This document shows positions 61,821 to 64,000 of a stretch of DNA of 64,000 nt, one piece after another. The translations under genes were made by a program, and so were the position numbers. The notes below the pieces were generated by a model. That model had not been told where the DNA came from and searched no databases. It worked only from the letters and a program-made list of their open reading frames with translations. How positions within the stretch are numbered: the first letter of the stretch is position 1; the number at the start of each line of letters is the position of its first letter. Source of the DNA: Pandoraea communis (GTDB lineage Bacteria > Pseudomonadota > Gammaproteobacteria > Burkholderiales > Burkholderiaceae). The stretch spans positions 682,001 to 746,000 of the forward strand of contig NZ_CABPSJ010000002.1 of NCBI RefSeq assembly GCF_902459745.1, written 5' to 3'.

Positions 61821-63286
61821 TGAGAGCCAAAGGCATGTGGGTCAGCCCCACCGAGTTTGTGCAGTTCGCCGAGCCGAGCACGTCGCTGTCTGACCAGATC
61901 GCGACACGTGGGCGCAGCATCGATTTCCACGCCCTCGGCATGTACCTGCCGAACCCGGATCCCGTGCTCAAGATGCTCGGAAAGGACTTGAAGGTCTATC
62001 GGGAACTGCGCGCCGATGCGCACGTTGGCGGATGCATTCGTCGGCGCAAGGCTGCAGTGAAAGCGCTTGAGTGGGGGCTGGACCGAGAAAAGGCAAAAAG
62101 TCGTGTGGCCAAGTCGATCGAGGCGATCTTCGCGGATCTCGATCTGTCTCGCATCTTGACCGAGATGTTGGATGCCGTCCTTTACGGGTATCAACCGATG
62201 GAGGTGATGTGGGGCAAGGTCGGAAGCTACCTGGTGCCCGTCGACGTTGTTGGCAAACCTGCAGATTGGTTTGTGTACGACGAAGGCAATCAGTTGCGCT
62301 TGCGCACGAAGCAAAGCCAGATCAAGGGCGAGGAACTGCCGCCGCGTAAGTTTCTCGTGCCTCGTCAGGACGCCAGCTACGACAACCCCTATGGGTTTGC
62401 GGATTTGTCCATGTGCTTCTGGCCGACCACCTTCAAGAAAGGCGGCCTGAAGTTCTGGGTGCAGTTCACCGAGAAGTACGGCGCCCCCTGGGTGATCGGC
62501 AAGCATCCGCGCAGCGCATCTGACGGCGAGACCAATCAACTGCTCGATCGCCTCGAGGACATGGTGCAGGACGCTGTTGCGGTGATCCCCGACGATTCCA
62601 GCGTGGAGATCAAGGAAGCGGCCAACGGTGCCAATAACGCCGACGTCTACGAGCGCCTCCTGCACTTCTGTCGCTCCGAAGTATCGATTGCGCTGCTGGG
62701 ACAGAACCAAACCACCGAAGCGAGCTCGAATCGCGCCTCGGCCCAGGCCGGGTTGGAGGTGACGCGCGACATCCGAGACGGTGACAAGGCTATTGTCGAA
62801 GAAGCCGTGAATACCCTGATTCGCTGGGTGTGTGAGTTGAACTTCAACGATGGCGCGCGCCCCGTGTTTTCCTTGTGGGAGCAGGAAGAGGTCGACCAAA
62901 TGTTGGCCGAGCGCGACGAAAAGTTAGTCAAGGCCGGAGCGAAGCTCACCTCGGCGTACTTCAAACGCGCCTACGATCTTCAGGATGGCGATCTAGCCGA
63001 ATCATCTCCGCCCGGAACGCGATCGGCTGAGTTCGCCGAATCCGACGATGCGCCCGACCAGGACGCCATCGACCGGGCGCTGGATTCGCTCTCAGCCGAT
63101 GCTATGAACGCCAACGCCCAAACGATGCTTGCACCGCTCTTAAAGCGGGTTGCGAAAGGTGCGCAGCCCGACGAGCTGCTGGGCTTGCTCGCCGAGCTGT
63201 ATCCGGCGATGGACGCCGCCGGCCTGCAACAACGCCTCGCGCGGGTCATCTTCACGGCCAAGCTCTGGGGAATCCTGCATGCCTGA
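61817..63286 (+). CDS. Portal protein, DUF935 family (Mu gp29-like)
   Basis: The 489-residue protein has the DUF935 start (a proline-rich segment, then LRADAHVGGCIRRRKAAVKAL) and conserved core parts such as GYQPMEVMWG, FTEKYGAPWVIG and LGQNQTTEASSNRASAQAG. It forms the portal through which DNA enters the head. It overlaps the terminase gene and the next gene by 4-8 bp. Confidence 0.94.
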   Translation: MMRAKGMWVSPTEFVQFAEPSTSLSDQIATRGRSIDFHALGMYLPNPDPVLKMLGKDLKVYRELRADAHVGGCIRRRKAAVKALEWGLDREKAKSRVAKSIEAIFADLDLSRILTEMLDAVLYGYQPMEVMWGKVGSYLVPVDVVGKPADWFVYDEGNQLRLRTKQSQIKGEELPPRKFLVPRQDASYDNPYGFADLSMCFWPTTFKKGGLKFWVQFTEKYGAPWVIGKHPRSASDGETNQLLDRLEDMVQDAVAVIPDDSSVEIKEAANGANNADVYERLLHFCRSEVSIALLGQNQTTEASSNRASAQAGLEVTRDIRDGDKAIVEEAVNTLIRWVCELNFNDGARPVFSLWEQEEVDQMLAERDEKLVKAGAKLTSAYFKRAYDLQDGDLAESSPPGTRSAEFAESDDAPDQDAIDRALDSLSADAMNANAQTMLAPLLKRVAKGAQPDELLGLLAELYPAMDAAGLQQRLARVIFTAKLWGILHA

Positions 63287-64000
63287 GATCAATCTCGCCC
63301 ATGCCATGAGTTTGCCGCCCCAGGACGCAATCGCGTACTTTCAGCGCAAGGGCTATGCGATCACTTGGGACTGGCAGGAGCTATGGCAGGAAGCCCAGGC
63401 GCAGGCTTTTACCGTGGCGAAAGTAACGCGCCTGGACATCCTGCAGGACATCCGCGACGCATTGCAGAAAGTGCTGACTGAAGGCAAGACTGCGGCGTGG
63501 TTTGCTCAGGAGCTCACGCCAGTATTGCAGGCCAAAGGCTGGTGGGGGCGCAAGGAACACGTCGACGCAGAAACGGGTGAGGTCAGTCAGGTTCAGCTAG
63601 GCAGTCCGTGGCGGCTGCAGACGATTTTTCGCGCGAACGTGCAAACGGCCTACATGGCTGGGCGCTTCCAACGCCAGCTCGAGAACGTCGACGATAGGCC
63701 CTACTGGAAGTACGTCGCAATCCTCGACAGCCGAACTCGGCCCAGCCATCGGGCCTTGAACGGCAAAGTCTTCCGGTATGACGACCCGTTCTGGTCGTCC
63801 TTCTATCCGCCCAATGGGTGGGGATGCCGCTGCCGTGTCGTTGCGTTGTCGGCCGACGACATCGAGGTTCGCGGAATCACTATCGATTCGTCCGAAGGCA
63901 AGTTGGGCACTGCCATGCGCTTGCTCTCCGAAAAGACCGGCGAAATGCGCGAGGTCACGACCTACACCACGGCCCATCCCGACGACCCGACCGGCAAGCG
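63279..64000 (+). CDS. Head morphogenesis protein (Mu gp30/SPP1 gp7-like), truncated by window edge
   Basis: The gene starts at ATG 63279 inside the portal gene and is open to the window end (240 codons visible). SPP1-gp7/MuF features are seen: RANVQTAYMAGRFQRQLEN, DSRTRPSHRALNGKVF, and YPPNGWGCRCRVVALS. It acts in head assembly. The C terminus is not visible. Confidence 0.92.
   Translation, partial: MPEINLAHAMSLPPQDAIAYFQRKGYAITWDWQELWQEAQAQAFTVAKVTRLDILQDIRDALQKVLTEGKTAAWFAQELTPVLQAKGWWGRKEHVDAETGEVSQVQLGSPWRLQTIFRANVQTAYMAGRFQRQLENVDDRPYWKYVAILDSRTRPSHRALNGKVFRYDDPFWSSFYPPNGWGCRCRVVALSADDIEVRGITIDSSEGKLGTAMRLLSEKTGEMREVTTYTTAHPDDPTGK

Larger units (their letters stand above)
45380..64000. 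mobile_element. BcepMu-like transposable prophage (left end and about 18.6 kb; continues past the window)
   Basis: A leftward early block (transposase, MuB-like ATPase, HU, GemA, Mor) and a rightward late block (repressor, lysis genes, gp27/28/29/30-like head genes) match the layout of Burkholderia phage BcepMu, where the transposition genes run opposite to the late genes. All visible structural genes look intact. The exact left end is uncertain: paired repeats at 45406-45442 suggest it is within about 40 bp to the left. The right end is not in the window. Confidence 0.88.

Overview
This is a GC-rich chromosomal window from a beta-proteobacterium. The mix of genes (a methylcitrate cluster with both acnD/prpF and prpD, a cyanide-insensitive bd oxidase with a DUF2474 partner, a glpR-glpD-glpK block, and a BcepMu-type transposable prophage) suggests the Burkholderiaceae, most likely Pandoraea. 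The genus is an inference from gene content; there is no rRNA or tRNA gene here to settle it.

Bases 1-45,400 are host chromosome. In order they hold: the tail of an AraC/GyrI-type regulator; a leftward block of cytochrome b561, a GT2 glycosyltransferase, a TPR lipoprotein and tRNA 2-selenouridine synthase; a PEP-mutase-family lyase, a class II aldolase and a LysR regulator; a nitrate/nitrite-type MFS transporter with an elaborate leader; a CPBP protease and a DUF1345 protein; cioAB plus DUF2474; a PEBP protein; folE; a four-gene export operon (HlyD-like adaptor, ABC ATPase, ABC permease, outer-membrane factor); a LysR/VOC/FAH-hydrolase group; the glycerol regulon (glpR, glpD, glpK); a lipoprotein; glycerate kinase; the propionate (2-methylcitrate) cluster prpB-prpC-acnD-prpF-prpD with divergent prpR; a 53-residue membrane protein; a LysR/Bcr-type exporter pair; an orphan MetQ-like binding protein; and an exported glycine-rich repeat protein.

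From about 45,400 to the right edge is a Mu-like prophage of BcepMu organisation. The early genes run leftward: a Cro-like regulator, two HTH proteins, a DUF3102-like protein, a DDE transposase, a MuB-like ATPase, accessory proteins, HU, a DUF2786 protein, GemA and Mor. The immunity repressor, two putative accessory genes, holin, endolysin, Rz/Rz1, the terminase and portal genes, and the start of the head morphogenesis gene run rightward. The right end lies outside the window.

The best-supported regulatory features are read directly from sequence. (1) The nitrate-type transporter has a consensus sigma-54 -24/-12 promoter. Its leader carries two hexaloop hairpins with A1/G4 loops; the second is mutually exclusive with an intrinsic terminator, the architecture of an ANTAR (NasR/NasT) antitermination leader. 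(2) The prp operon has a consensus sigma-54 promoter and inverted-repeat PrpR sites. (3) The prophage early promoter has a 20-bp palindromic operator that fills its 17-bp spacer. (4) The prophage repressor ends in a GD-I-AGRDIVN motif that recurs at the start of the next gene, a single-pass membrane protein with a putative periplasmic domain. That pair is the most likely place for an undescribed mechanism. (5) The holin ribosome-binding site is buried in a long hairpin.
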